From Cryptosporangium arvum DSM 44712 (GTDB lineage: Bacteria > Actinomycetota > Actinomycetes > Mycobacteriales > Cryptosporangiaceae): a stretch of 64,000 nt of DNA. The notes beneath the pieces were generated by a model. It saw nothing but the letters and a program-made list of their open reading frames with translations, did not search any database and had not been told where the DNA came from. Location of the stretch: contig NZ_KK073874.1 in the NCBI RefSeq assembly GCF_000585375.1, positions 372,001 to 436,000 on the forward strand. Direction: 5' to 3'. The position numbers and the translations under genes were made by a program. Numbering within the stretch: the first letter of the stretch is position 1; each line of letters begins with the position of its first letter. Shown here piece by piece: positions 14,517 to 23,193 of this stretch.

Positions 14517-15533
14517 ATGGCTGCCGTGCCGGGTGTCGAGGTCTCTTCGCTGGAGGCCTACCTGCGAAAGAGGCTGCCCGGCTTGCTCGCCGGGCCGCTG
14601 AGCGTCGAGTTGGTCGCTGGTGGCCGGTCGAACCTCACGTATCTGCTCAGCGACGGGGTCGGGCGCTGGGTGCTGCGTCGGCCGCCGCTCGGGCACGTGC
14701 TCGAGACCGCGCACGACATGGGCCGCGAATACCGGCTGCTCAGCGCCTTGCACCCCACCGATGTTCCAGTGCCGGAACCGCTGCTCCTCGGTGATGCCGA
14801 GGTGATCGGTGCGCCCTTCTACGTGATGACGTTCGCCGAGGGCGCCGTGCTGCGCACCCGTGACCAGCTCGAAGCGTTCGATCCGGTCCGAGCCGCCGCA
14901 GTCGCCGACGGGCTGATCGACGTGCTGGCGCGTCTCCACCGGCTCGATCCGGCGGCGGTCGGGCTCGGTGAGCTCGGTCGTCCGGTCGGCTACCTGGAGC
15001 GGCAGCTACGCCGGTGGTCCCGGCAGTTGGAGGCGTCCCGTACCCGGGAGCTGCCGGAGCTCGATCGCTTGCACGAGCGGCTCGCTGCCGAGCTGCCCGA
15101 GCACCAGGGCGCCGCCATCGTCCACGGCGACTACCGGCTCGACAACGTGGTGGTCGATGCCGGCACCGGAGCGGTCAACGCGGTGCTCGACTGGGAGATG
15201 GCCACGCTTGGCGATCCGCTCACCGATCTGGCGTCGACCGTCATGTGGTGGGACGGCATGCAAGGGCTCGACATCCCGGTCGCGGCGTTGCCCGGTGACG
15301 TCCCGGCGTTTCCCAGCGGGGCGCACCTCGTCGAGAGCTATCAGAAGTTGACCGGCGCGGATCTCGGCGACCTGCCCTGGTATCTCGGGTTCGCGCACTA
15401 CAAGATGGCGGCGATCTTCGAGGGCATCCACTATCGGTCTCTGCAGGGCATGACCGTCGGTGAAGGGTTCGACCTGTTGGGCCCGCTCGTGGCCCCGCTC
15501 GCTGAACGGGGCCACGATGCGCTCACTGGTTGA
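14517..15533 (+). CDS. ACAD10-type phosphotransferase (APH kinase fold)
   Basis: 338 residues of the aminoglycoside-phosphotransferase/choline-kinase fold. It has the nucleotide loop AGGRSNLTYLL, the catalytic loop HGDYRLDN and the metal site VLDWEMATLGDPLTDLA. The YRLDN/WEMATLGDPL wording is that of the kinase domain of ACAD10 and of bacterial single-domain relatives such as LvaA, which phosphorylate hydroxyacyl-CoA compounds, rather than of antibiotic kinases. It is divergent from the regulator and near an ACAD gene. The stop overlaps the end of proS by 11 bp. Confidence 0.88.
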   Translation: MAAVPGVEVSSLEAYLRKRLPGLLAGPLSVELVAGGRSNLTYLLSDGVGRWVLRRPPLGHVLETAHDMGREYRLLSALHPTDVPVPEPLLLGDAEVIGAPFYVMTFAEGAVLRTRDQLEAFDPVRAAAVADGLIDVLARLHRLDPAAVGLGELGRPVGYLERQLRRWSRQLEASRTRELPELDRLHERLAAELPEHQGAAIVHGDYRLDNVVVDAGTGAVNAVLDWEMATLGDPLTDLASTVMWWDGMQGLDIPVAALPGDVPAFPSGAHLVESYQKLTGADLGDLPWYLGFAHYKMAAIFEGIHYRSLQGMTVGEGFDLLGPLVAPLAERGHDALTG

Positions 15534-17238
15534 CGAGCTCCCGCACGCGTGCGCTCACGGCGTCGAGGGGGACGCTTTCGGTCTCGCGGGTCGCGCGGTG
15601 GGTCAGCTCCAGGGCGCCGGCCTTGACGCCCCGCGAACCCACCGTGACCCGGAACGGGATACCGATCAGCTCGACGTCGGCGAACTTCACGCCTGGTCGC
15701 TCGGCCCGGTCGTCGAGGATCACGTCCACGCCGGCGGCCTGCAGTTCGGCGTAGAGCCGCTCGGCCGCGGCCACGGTCTCCTCGTCCTTACCGACGACGA
15801 CCACCGCCACCGCGAACGGAGCGATGCTCACCGGCCAGACGATGCCCGCATCGTCGTGGTGCGTCTCGACCGCGGCGGCCAGCGCGCGCTCCACCCCGAT
15901 GCCGTAGGAGCCCATGATCGGCGTCACCCGCGTGCCGTCCGCGCCCAGCACGGTCAGGTCCAGCGCCTCGCTGTACTTGTAGCCGAGCTTGAAGATGTGC
16001 CCGACCTCGATCGTGCGCAGCACCTCCAGCCCGGTGCCACAGTTCGCGCAGGGTTCGCCGGCCACGACCTCGCGCAGGTCGGCCCAGGACCCGACCGCGA
16101 TGTCCCGGCTGACGTCGACGCCCCGCAGGTGCACCTCGTCGACGTTGGCGCCGGTGAACATGTTGCGGCGTCCACGCAGCGCCTCGTCGGCGACGATGCG
16201 CGGCCCCGAAACCCCAACCGCACCGAGGCTGCCGGGGAGCGCGCCCAGGGCCTCACGAATCTCCTCCGGGTGCGCCGGCCGCACGGATCGCGCGCCCGTG
16301 GCGTCCAACAGCTTCTGCTCGACCAGGCCGTGGTCGCCCCGCATCAGCACCAGCGTGAGCTCGTCGTCGAGCAGGTAGACGAGCGTCTTGATCTGCCGGT
16401 CGGCCGGCGCGCCGAAACCGTCGGCGAGGTCGGCGATCGTGCGGACGCCGGGCGTCGGGAACTGCTCGGGTGCGTCGGGGCCGGCCTCGTCCGCGGCGGC
16501 CTCCACCCGGGATGTCGCCTTCTCCACGTTGGCCGCGTAGCCGCACGACGGGCAGCGGACGATCAGGTCCTCACCGGCCGTCGACGGGCACATGAACTCC
16601 ACCGACGCGCTCCCGCCCATGCTGCCGCTGGACGCCTGCACGGCCACGGCCGGGATGCCCAGCCGCTCGAAGATCCGCACGTAAGCGGCCTGCTGCGCGT
16701 CGAATGCGGTGTCCAACCCGGTGGCGTCCACATCGAAGCTGTACGCGTCTTTCATCGTGAACTCGCGCACCCGGATCAGCCCACTCTTCGGGCGGGGCTC
16801 GTCCCGGAACTTGGTCTGGAACTGGTACCACATCTGCGGCAGGTCGCGGTACGAGCGCAGCTCGAGCGCCAGCGTCGTGAAGATCTCTTCGTGGGTCATG
16901 CCGAGGGCGATGTCAGCGCCCTTGCGGTCACGCAGCCGGAACATCTCGTCGCCCATGACGTCCCACCGGCCGGTCTTCTGCCAGATCTCGGCCGGGTGCA
17001 TCGCCGGCAGGGAGAACTCCTGCGCGCCGATCCGGCTCATCTCCTCACGGATGATGTCGACAATCTTCGTGCGGACGCGCACCGCCAACGGCAGCAATGT
17101 GTAATGGCCCGCCATCAGCTGGCGGACGTATCCCGCGCGCAGCAGCAGCCGGTGGCTGACCGCATCCGCGTCCGCCGGGTCCTGACGCAACGTCGGCACG
17201 TACAACCGTGACCAGCGCACCGGGGTTCTCACCTTCAC
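15523..17238 (-). CDS. proS: Prolyl-tRNA synthetase (bacterial type)
   Basis: 571 residues. Class II synthetase charging tRNA-Pro. Motif 2 region FRDEPRPKSGLIRVREFTMKDAYSF and motif 3 GSYGIGVERALAA are present. The central editing insertion (YbaK-like, VYLLDDELTLVLMRGDHGLVEQKL) marks the long bacterial form. A CPSCGYAAN/CANCG cysteine set is also present. GTG 17238 is used as start; GTG 17232 is equally possible. Third gene of a minus-strand group with two envelope genes upstream. Confidence 0.94.
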   Translation of the reverse strand: MKVRTPVRWSRLYVPTLRQDPADADAVSHRLLLRAGYVRQLMAGHYTLLPLAVRVRTKIVDIIREEMSRIGAQEFSLPAMHPAEIWQKTGRWDVMGDEMFRLRDRKGADIALGMTHEEIFTTLALELRSYRDLPQMWYQFQTKFRDEPRPKSGLIRVREFTMKDAYSFDVDATGLDTAFDAQQAAYVRIFERLGIPAVAVQASSGSMGGSASVEFMCPSTAGEDLIVRCPSCGYAANVEKATSRVEAAADEAGPDAPEQFPTPGVRTIADLADGFGAPADRQIKTLVYLLDDELTLVLMRGDHGLVEQKLLDATGARSVRPAHPEEIREALGALPGSLGAVGVSGPRIVADEALRGRRNMFTGANVDEVHLRGVDVSRDIAVGSWADLREVVAGEPCANCGTGLEVLRTIEVGHIFKLGYKYSEALDLTVLGADGTRVTPIMGSYGIGVERALAAAVETHHDDAGIVWPVSIAPFAVAVVVVGKDEETVAAAERLYAELQAAGVDVILDDRAERPGVKFADVELIGIPFRVTVGSRGVKAGALELTHRATRETESVPLDAVSARVRELVNQ

Positions 17239-17265
17239 TCGGGCCTATCCGTGACCACAGGCTAT

Positions 17266-18216
17266 TCAGTTCCGGCCCGCCAGGTCGATTCGGACGCCGT
17301 CACCGAGGGCGACGAGGTAGACGGCATCGCCACGGCGCCAGCGTTCGGGCAGCAGCAGGTAGCCGTCCGGTGTTCGCGCCAGCAGACGAAGCCCCTGATA
17401 GCGGTACTGATAGGCGGAGTCGGCCGGGGTCTTCGTCGCCTCGGTCCAGGTGGCGCCGGGCAGGACCAGGAGCTTGTCGCTGTAGACGGTCACCGCGGGT
17501 CGGCTCGGTAACTCGTCGTAGAACGTGCGCGCGGCTTGGCGTCCAGCCTGGGCGCCGTAGAGCGTGAAGGCCCAGAGCAGTCCGATGGCCGCTAGCACCA
17601 TGAGGGCGGCGCCCGCCAACGCATCGGTCAGTCGCCCCGGCGTCGGGGTGTGTCGGGCGCCCGCGGCGGCGCCGGCCGCGAGGGTCAGCAGGAGAGGGAG
17701 GCCCACGCCGAGTCGGCTGCCCCAGTCCTCATAGCGCACATACAGAACAACTACGGCGGCCGACGTCACGCCGGTGACCGACCAGAGGGCGATGCGCAGT
17801 CGACGTCGGTTGATCGTCGCCAGGCGGTCGCCGAGGCCTGTGCGGTACAGCTCGATCGCGGCGACCGCGAGGAGGTTGAGCACGACGATTATCGGGATGG
17901 CGGTTGGAGGGCTGCGCAGCACGTAGTCGGCGGAGGAGAGGCCAAGGATGCCGACGTCGACGCCGAAGTAGCGGAAGGTTTCGGCGGCGCGGATCCAGCC
18001 GAGGTAGTAGAGCACCGCGGTGATCGCGGCTAGTTCGGCCAGAACGGCCTGTATCACCGACCAGGGTTTGTGCACGGTCGCTGGCGTGGGTTCGGCGGGG
18101 TGGCTGGTGGGTGCGGACGCGGTGCGGATGGTGGCATTGGCGGTTGCGGCCGGAGAGGCTGCGCGCTTGTTGCTCGGGGTGGGGCCGGCGGGAGATCGAT
18201 GTCGGCGACGGCTCAT
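17266..18216 (-). CDS. Multi-span membrane protein of unknown function
   Basis: 316 residues. A ~50-residue Ala/Pro/Thr-rich N-terminal part precedes about five hydrophobic spans (VIQAVLAELAAITAVLYYLGW, AIPIIVVLNLLAVAAIELY, ALWSVTGVTSAAVVVLYV, GVGLPLLLTLAAGAAAG, ALMVLAAIGLLWAFTLYG). A C-terminal soluble domain of ~90 residues follows (TVYSDKLLVLPG, YRYQGLRLLARTPDGYLLLP). No family recognised. The ATG overlaps the stop of the upstream lipoprotein gene, so the two are probably made together. Confidence 0.68.
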   Translation of the reverse strand: MSRRRHRSPAGPTPSNKRAASPAATANATIRTASAPTSHPAEPTPATVHKPWSVIQAVLAELAAITAVLYYLGWIRAAETFRYFGVDVGILGLSSADYVLRSPPTAIPIIVVLNLLAVAAIELYRTGLGDRLATINRRRLRIALWSVTGVTSAAVVVLYVRYEDWGSRLGVGLPLLLTLAAGAAAGARHTPTPGRLTDALAGAALMVLAAIGLLWAFTLYGAQAGRQAARTFYDELPSRPAVTVYSDKLLVLPGATWTEATKTPADSAYQYRYQGLRLLARTPDGYLLLPERWRRGDAVYLVALGDGVRIDLAGRN

Positions 18217-18812
18217 TGGGTCGGGCTCGGTTCGACGGGTGCTGGTTCGGAGGTAGTGGCCGGCGAGGTAGCGGCCGGCGTGGTGGGACTCGGGGATGGT
18301 GGGTCAGATGCTGGGACGCCCGGTGGTGGGGACGACGGTGCCGGCTGGCTCGGTGCTGGAGGGCTGGAGAAGGGTGAGTTCGGCTCGGTCGGAGTCGGTG
18401 TGGAGGCGCCCGGGTCGGATGGGGTCGGTTCGCCGGGGTCTGATGCGGAGGAGCGCGACTGGATCGGGGACGGCGTTGGTTGGGGTGGGGCAGACGTTGG
18501 CCCCTCGAGCGTGGGCGAAGCGCGTTGTGCGTCGGCCGATGGCTCGTCCGGCGGTAGGGGCGGGATCACCGGGTCGGTGCCGAACAGCCAGTCGCCGGGC
18601 ACGATCGGCTGTGGGAAAGGCGCTGGTGCAGCCTCCGAAAAGGACGGGCGGTCTGCAGGTGACGGAAATACCTGCGGTTCGCTGTCCGGCGTCGGTGACG
18701 ACAGGGCCGGTGGTGGCGTCGACCGCACGGCGTCGGGTGGCCGCGACTTCCCGCACCCCATTAACGCCGCGCTGACCGCGACGACTATCGCCCACTTGCG
18801 AATTCCACCCAT
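18213..18812 (-). CDS. Proline-rich predicted lipoprotein
   Basis: 199 residues. The N-terminus IVVAVSAALMGCGKS is a lipoprotein signal with lipobox LMGC (Cys20). The rest is almost entirely Pro/Ser/Thr with a small non-repetitive island (VPGDWLFGTDPVIPPLPP). Expected to be a membrane-anchored, extended wall-spanning protein. First in the unit with the membrane protein. Function unknown. Confidence 0.65.
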   Translation of the reverse strand: MGGIRKWAIVVAVSAALMGCGKSRPPDAVRSTPPPALSSPTPDSEPQVFPSPADRPSFSEAAPAPFPQPIVPGDWLFGTDPVIPPLPPDEPSADAQRASPTLEGPTSAPPQPTPSPIQSRSSASDPGEPTPSDPGASTPTPTEPNSPFSSPPAPSQPAPSSPPPGVPASDPPSPSPTTPAATSPATTSEPAPVEPSPTQ

Positions 18813-19087
18813 TACTCACCCCAGAGGGGAGTATGCCGTCTTTACTATCTTTCGATCATGAATGAGTATTGACGTGAATATCATTCGCGAATTCACGGGC
18901 GGACGGTTGTTCGCTGCTCTGCGGCTCGACGGTGAAAAGCCGACGGGACCGACGGGGGCGTGGGTGCTGGAGACGAACCTCTAGGGCTGAGTCCGGACGC
19001 GGGTTCGGTCCGGGGAGCTAACGTGTGGCACTTGAGGTCTCAGGGATCACGGGGGTCCCGGCGGACAGTGGAAGAAGGATCAGTCAC

Positions 19088-19774
19088 GTGCGAGCCGTAC
19101 TTTCGGCGTTATCGCTGCTCGTCATCGGGTTGGGATTCCTGGGATTCGGTGGGTGGAATTACTACGCCGGTACCACCGGGGAGAAAACCACCGCGGTTGT
19201 CGACCAGTGCACGAAGAGCTACGGCCGCAAAGGCCGGACACGGACGACCTGCTACGGCACGTGGCAGGAGAACGGCGTGAGCAAGCGTGGCCAGATCGAC
19301 GGGGTTGGGGACGACGACCAGGGCAAGTCGGTCGAGGTTCGCATCCACGACGGTGAGGCCTACGCCTTCAGTTGGGTGGGCGTGCTGATTCCGGCCGGAG
19401 TCGGTGGCTTCATGCTTGTCGCGGCCGTGTTCTGGGCGGCTTCGGCGTTCAAGGGCGGCAAGAACCAGCCGGCGGCTCCGGCCTGGCAGGGGCCGCCGCA
19501 TCCGCAGGCGGCGCGGCCTCCGCAGCCCGCGTATCCGTATGCAGGGCAGCCGGGGTATCCGCCGCCGGGGTATCCGCCTGCCGGGTACCCGCCGGCTGCC
19601 TACCCGGCGCCCGGGTATCCGCAGCAGGCGTACGCACCACCCCCCGGCTACGCGTCGCAGCCCGGTGCTTACCGCCCCGCGCCGCCTCCGGCCGCCGGGT
19701 ACCCGCCCCCGGGCTATCCGCCCGCCCAGTACCCACCGGCCCAGTACCCGCCCGCCGGCTACCCACCACGCTGA
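19088..19774 (+). CDS. Two-span membrane protein with PGYPP-repeat tail
   Basis: 228 residues from GTG 19088, chosen because AAGGA lies about 8 nt before it; an in-frame GTG at 19025 is possible. Two membrane spans flank a ~70-residue external domain with two Cys (DQCTKSYGRKGRTRTTCYG), in the style of DUF3592 proteins. The C-terminal ~90 residues are P-G-Y-P-P-P-type repeats, presumably disordered. Function unknown. The 275 bp upstream are non-coding and AT-rich near 18840-18895, with a GTGAAT-N11-ATTCAC dyad at 18874-18896. Confidence 0.68.
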   Translation: MRAVLSALSLLVIGLGFLGFGGWNYYAGTTGEKTTAVVDQCTKSYGRKGRTRTTCYGTWQENGVSKRGQIDGVGDDDQGKSVEVRIHDGEAYAFSWVGVLIPAGVGGFMLVAAVFWAASAFKGGKNQPAAPAWQGPPHPQAARPPQPAYPYAGQPGYPPPGYPPAGYPPAAYPAPGYPQQAYAPPPGYASQPGAYRPAPPPAAGYPPPGYPPAQYPPAQYPPAGYPPR

Positions 19775-19789
19775 CGCCCCGGCGCGCCT

Positions 19790-20480
19790 AGCCGTCTCCT
19801 GCCTGCGCGGTCAGCCGCCTCGCACCTGCGCGGCTTAGCCGTCTCGTGACCGCTCCACGCCGACGCCTGTCTCGCACCTGCGCGCGACTATGCGCGCGAC
19901 GCCTGCGCGACTATCCGCGCGACGCCTGCGTAGCTTCTCGTGTTGTGAACGCGCGACGCGCGCGGGCCTGCCGTCACGCACGGGGACCTGTGTCACGCCG
20001 GGGCGATACAGCTGCCTCGTACCTGTGTGGCCAGCCGCGCCGCTCCTCGCGTCGCGTCCGCGCGGCTACTCGCGTCGCACGCGCGGCGACACCCCGAAGG
20101 CTGCCCGCGTTGCGCCTGTGTGGGTACCGGCCTCGCGCCTGTGTGGGTACCGGCCTCGCGCCTGTGTGGGTACCGGCCTCGCGCCTGTGTGGGTACCGGC
20201 CTCGCGCCTGTGTGGGTACCGGCCTCGCGCCTGCGTGGGCACCCGGGACCACGACCCGCAACGGGCACTCGTACCAAGCTCGCATGGCTACCTCTGTCGC
20301 GCCTGCATGGCCACTGTCGCGCCCGCGCAGCCGACGGTGTCGCGCCCGTCCGCCCTGCTAGCTGCGCAGCTCCATGCATCGCGTCAGCGCGGCCACCTGC
20401 GCTACTACGCGCCAAGTTCGCGCGGTTTCCCGCGTTGCGCCCGCGCGGTTTCCGCGTTGCGCCCGCGCGGTTGCCCGTCT
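19790..20480. repeat. Degenerate minisatellite region, no gene
   Basis: The ~870 bp from 19775 to 20644 hold no believable gene. All long frames give Arg/Ala/Cys-rich translations without domains. Most of it looks like diverged ~23-bp units, for example CGCGCGACGCCTGCG repeated near 19893 and 19916, and GCGTTGCGCCCGCGCGGTT repeated near 20434-20472. A homogeneous array lies in the middle. The unit length is not a multiple of three, which argues against coding. Confidence 0.6.
20118..20232. repeat. Five perfect tandem copies of a 23-bp unit
   Basis: Unit GTGTGGGTACCGGCCTCGCG plus CCT, repeated exactly five times, with degraded copies on both sides. Each copy contains GGTACC. Because 23 is not divisible by three, the array cycles through all frames. 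Confidence 0.95.
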
Positions 20481-20644
20481 CGCGTCGGCACCCCGATCCG
20501 TGTCGGGCGGCCTCCTCCGCTACTCACCGTCTCGCCCTCGCTACCCCCAACCCGCCCCCCACGAGCCCGACGGACATCGCTCTGTCCGTGCGACCCCGGC
20601 GGTGAGACGATCACCTCCCCACCAGGTGAAGCAAGGGGCAGTCG

Positions 20645-22123
20645 ATGTCCGATGCAGCGTTGAGCGTCGAGGCCAATGGCATCAATCAGATCGCTGAGAA
20701 TGAGCGGAAAGGGACACCGCGGGACCTGTTCTGGCCGTGGTTCGCGGCGAACGTCTCCGTGCTCGGGGTCGCTTACGGGTCCTACGTGCTCGGGTTCGCG
20801 ATCTCGTTCTGGCAGGCGGCGCTCGTCGGCGTCCTCGGCATCGTTTTGTCGTTCCTGCTCGTCGGCATCATCTCGATCGCCGGTAAGCGGGGCTCCGCGC
20901 CGACGATGACGCTCACGCGGGCGGCGTTCGGGGTTCGCGGAGGGCGGTTGCCGTCCTTCATCTCCTGGCTGCTCACCGTCGGGTGGGAGACGTCGCTCGT
21001 CGTCGTCGCGGTGCTGGCCACGGCGACGATCCTCGACCGGCTCGGGGCCGGTGGTGGTACGGCGACGAAGGTCGTCGCGCTCATCGTGATCGTCGCGCTG
21101 GTCGCGCTCGGCGGTGCGCTCGGCTTCAACCTGATCATGCGGGCGCAGCGGTGGATCACCTGGATCGCCGGTGCGCTCACCGTCGTCTACCTGGTGTTCG
21201 CCGCCGACCACGTCGACTTCGCGACCGTGAGTGGCCTTCCCGGCGGGTCCACCGCCGCGGTGATCGGCGCGCTCGTGTTCACGATGACGGGATTCGGTCT
21301 GGGCTGGGTGAACGCGGCCGCCGACTACTCGCGTTACCTGCCGCGGTCGGCGTCGACCCGCGGGGTCGTGCTGTGGACGACGCTCGGATCGTCGCTCCCG
21401 CCGGTTATTCTGCTGGTGTTCGGCATTCTGCTGGCCGGCTCGTCGAAGGACCTCAACTCGGCCATCGGCCTCGACCCCGTCGGCGCGCTCACCACGATTC
21501 TGCCGACGTGGTTCCTGGTGCCGTTCGCGGTGGTGACGATCCTCGGGCTCGTCTCCGGCGCGATCATGGACGTGTACTCGTCGGGGTTGGCGCTGCTCAA
21601 CGTGGGGTTGAAGGCACCACGCTGGGTGGCCGTGTGCATCGACTCGACGCTGATGCTCATCGGTGCGATCTACGTGGTGTTCGTCGCCAACGACTTCCTC
21701 GGGCCGTTCCAGGGCTTCCTGATCACGCTCGGGGTCCCGATCGCCGCCTGGTGCGGCATCTTCGTGGCCGACATCCTGCTGCGGAAGGCCGACTACGCCG
21801 AGGCGGAGCTCTTCACCCCCGGCGGGCGGTACGGCGACGTGCGGTGGACGTCGGTCGGGCTGGTCGTGGTGGGCTCGGCGGTCGGCTGGGGACTGGTCAC
21901 GAACACGATGGCGTCCTGGCTCGACTGGCAGGGCTACCTGCTCGGGCCGATCGGCGGCAAGGACGGCGACTGGGCGTTCGCGAACCTCGGCGTCATCGTG
22001 TCGCTGGCGATCGGGTTCATCGGATACCTGCTGCTGGGACGGGGTGCGGTGCGCGCGCAGGAGCGCATTCCCGCTGTGACAGGCTCGGTAGTGACAAATG
22101 CGCAGACCGAAGGTGTGAGTTGA
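20645..22123 (+). CDS. NCS1-family purine/cytosine permease
   Basis: 492 residues with about twelve membrane spans. The N-terminus RDLFWPWFAANVSVLGVAYGS and the motif FGLGWVNAAADYSRYLPR match the nucleobase:cation symporter-1 family, which imports cytosine, purines or related compounds with H+ or Na+. AAGGGG lies 6 nt before the ATG. The stop overlaps the next start (TGATG), giving an operon with the aldo/keto reductase. A GGTGA/TCACC hairpin lies just upstream near 20600. Confidence 0.9.
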   Translation: MSDAALSVEANGINQIAENERKGTPRDLFWPWFAANVSVLGVAYGSYVLGFAISFWQAALVGVLGIVLSFLLVGIISIAGKRGSAPTMTLTRAAFGVRGGRLPSFISWLLTVGWETSLVVVAVLATATILDRLGAGGGTATKVVALIVIVALVALGGALGFNLIMRAQRWITWIAGALTVVYLVFAADHVDFATVSGLPGGSTAAVIGALVFTMTGFGLGWVNAAADYSRYLPRSASTRGVVLWTTLGSSLPPVILLVFGILLAGSSKDLNSAIGLDPVGALTTILPTWFLVPFAVVTILGLVSGAIMDVYSSGLALLNVGLKAPRWVAVCIDSTLMLIGAIYVVFVANDFLGPFQGFLITLGVPIAAWCGIFVADILLRKADYAEAELFTPGGRYGDVRWTSVGLVVVGSAVGWGLVTNTMASWLDWQGYLLGPIGGKDGDWAFANLGVIVSLAIGFIGYLLLGRGAVRAQERIPAVTGSVVTNAQTEGVS

Positions 22124-23148
22124 TGGTTTACGAGGCTGACGCTGCTCGCTACGAGCAGCAGCCGTATCGCCGGGTGGGCCGGAGCGGGCTGAAGCTGCCG
22201 GAGGTCTCGCTCGGACTCTGGCAGAACTTCGGTGACGTCAACCCGCTGTCGACGCAGCGCGCGATCCTTCGCCGGGCGTTCGATCTCGGCGTCACCCATT
22301 TCGACCTGGCCAACAACTACGGCCCGCCGTACGGCTCCGCGGAGATCAACTTCGGGCGGATCTTCGCCGAGGACTTCCGTCCGTACCGCGACGAGCTGGT
22401 GATCTCGACCAAGGCCGGGTACGACATGTGGCCCGGGCCGTACGGGGAGTGGGGGTCGCGCAAGTACGTGCTCGCGAGCCTCGACCAGTCGCTGGCGCGG
22501 ATGGGGCTCGACTACGTCGACATCTTCTACTCGCACCGGTTCGACCCGGAGACGCCCCTCGAGGAGACGATGGGCGCGTTGCACACCGCGGTCGTGTCCG
22601 GTCGGGCGCTGTACGCGGGTATCTCCAGCTACTCGCCGGAGCGCACCGCGGAGGCCGCGCAGATCCTGCGTGACCTCGGGACGCCGCTGCTGATCCACCA
22701 GCCGTCGTACTCGATGTTCAACCGCTGGATCGAGGCCGGGCTGCTCGACACGCTCGGTCAGCTGGGCGTCGGCTGCATCCCGTTCTCGCCGCTGGCGCAG
22801 GGGCTGCTCACGGCCCGCTACCTCGACGGCATCCCGGAGGACTCCCGGGTGGCGCGCGAAGGGTCGGCGACGTCGTCGATGCTCACCGACGACGTGCTCT
22901 CGCGGATCCGTTCGCTCAACGAGATCGCCGCCGGGCGCGGACAGACGCTGGCCCAGCTGGCGTTGGCCTGGGGCCTCCGTGACCAGCGCATCTCGTCGGT
23001 GCTGATCGGCGCGTCGAGCGTCGCGCAGCTCGAAGACAGCCTCGCGGCGACGAAGAACACCACGTTCAGCGACGCCGAGCTGGCCGAGATCGACAAGCAC
23101 GCCGTGGAGTCCGGCATCGACCTCTGGAAGCGGTCGTCCGAGGGATGA
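22123..23148 (+). CDS. Aldo/keto reductase (YghZ/GAP-reductase-like)
   Basis: 341 residues. NADPH-dependent oxidoreductase of the AKR TIM-barrel fold. HFDLANNYGPPYGSAE carries the Asp/Tyr, VISTKAGYDMWPGPYG carries the Lys, YSHRFD the His, and QPSYSMFNRWIE and LIGASSVAQLED the cofactor sites. The WPGPYGEWGSRKY wording is that of the L-glyceraldehyde-3-phosphate reductase/YghZ branch. Coupled to the permease, so it may act on the imported substrate or its breakdown product. Confidence 0.92.
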   Translation: MVYEADAARYEQQPYRRVGRSGLKLPEVSLGLWQNFGDVNPLSTQRAILRRAFDLGVTHFDLANNYGPPYGSAEINFGRIFAEDFRPYRDELVISTKAGYDMWPGPYGEWGSRKYVLASLDQSLARMGLDYVDIFYSHRFDPETPLEETMGALHTAVVSGRALYAGISSYSPERTAEAAQILRDLGTPLLIHQPSYSMFNRWIEAGLLDTLGQLGVGCIPFSPLAQGLLTARYLDGIPEDSRVAREGSATSSMLTDDVLSRIRSLNEIAAGRGQTLAQLALAWGLRDQRISSVLIGASSVAQLEDSLAATKNTTFSDAELAEIDKHAVESGIDLWKRSSEG

Positions 23149-23153
23149 GCTGA

Positions 23154-23186
23154 GGTCGCCCCCTCCCGGCGCCGGAGGGGGCGACC
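23154..23186. terminator. Bidirectional hairpin terminator
   Basis: 13-bp perfect stem GGTCGCCCCCTCC with its complement and a 7-nt loop, between convergent genes ending at 23148 and 23194. Confidence 0.85.
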
Positions 23187-23193
23187 GCTCATC

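Noticed and set aside
14517-15533. Aminoglycoside resistance kinase
   Set aside because: The catalytic-loop and metal-site wording (HGDYRLDN, WEMATLGDPL) and the acyl-CoA neighbours fit the ACAD10/LvaA type.
20595-20640. GGTGA/TCACC hairpin with GACGA loop before the permease gene, resembling a guanidine-II (mini-ykkC) riboswitch
   Set aside because: The loop is five bases rather than an ACGR tetraloop and the required second ACGR hairpin is missing.
19846-20663. Several long open frames across the minisatellite, up to 257 residues
   Set aside because: All are Arg/Ala/Cys-rich, repeat-driven and present in several frames at once. A 23-bp unit cannot keep a frame, and there is no ribosome site or domain.
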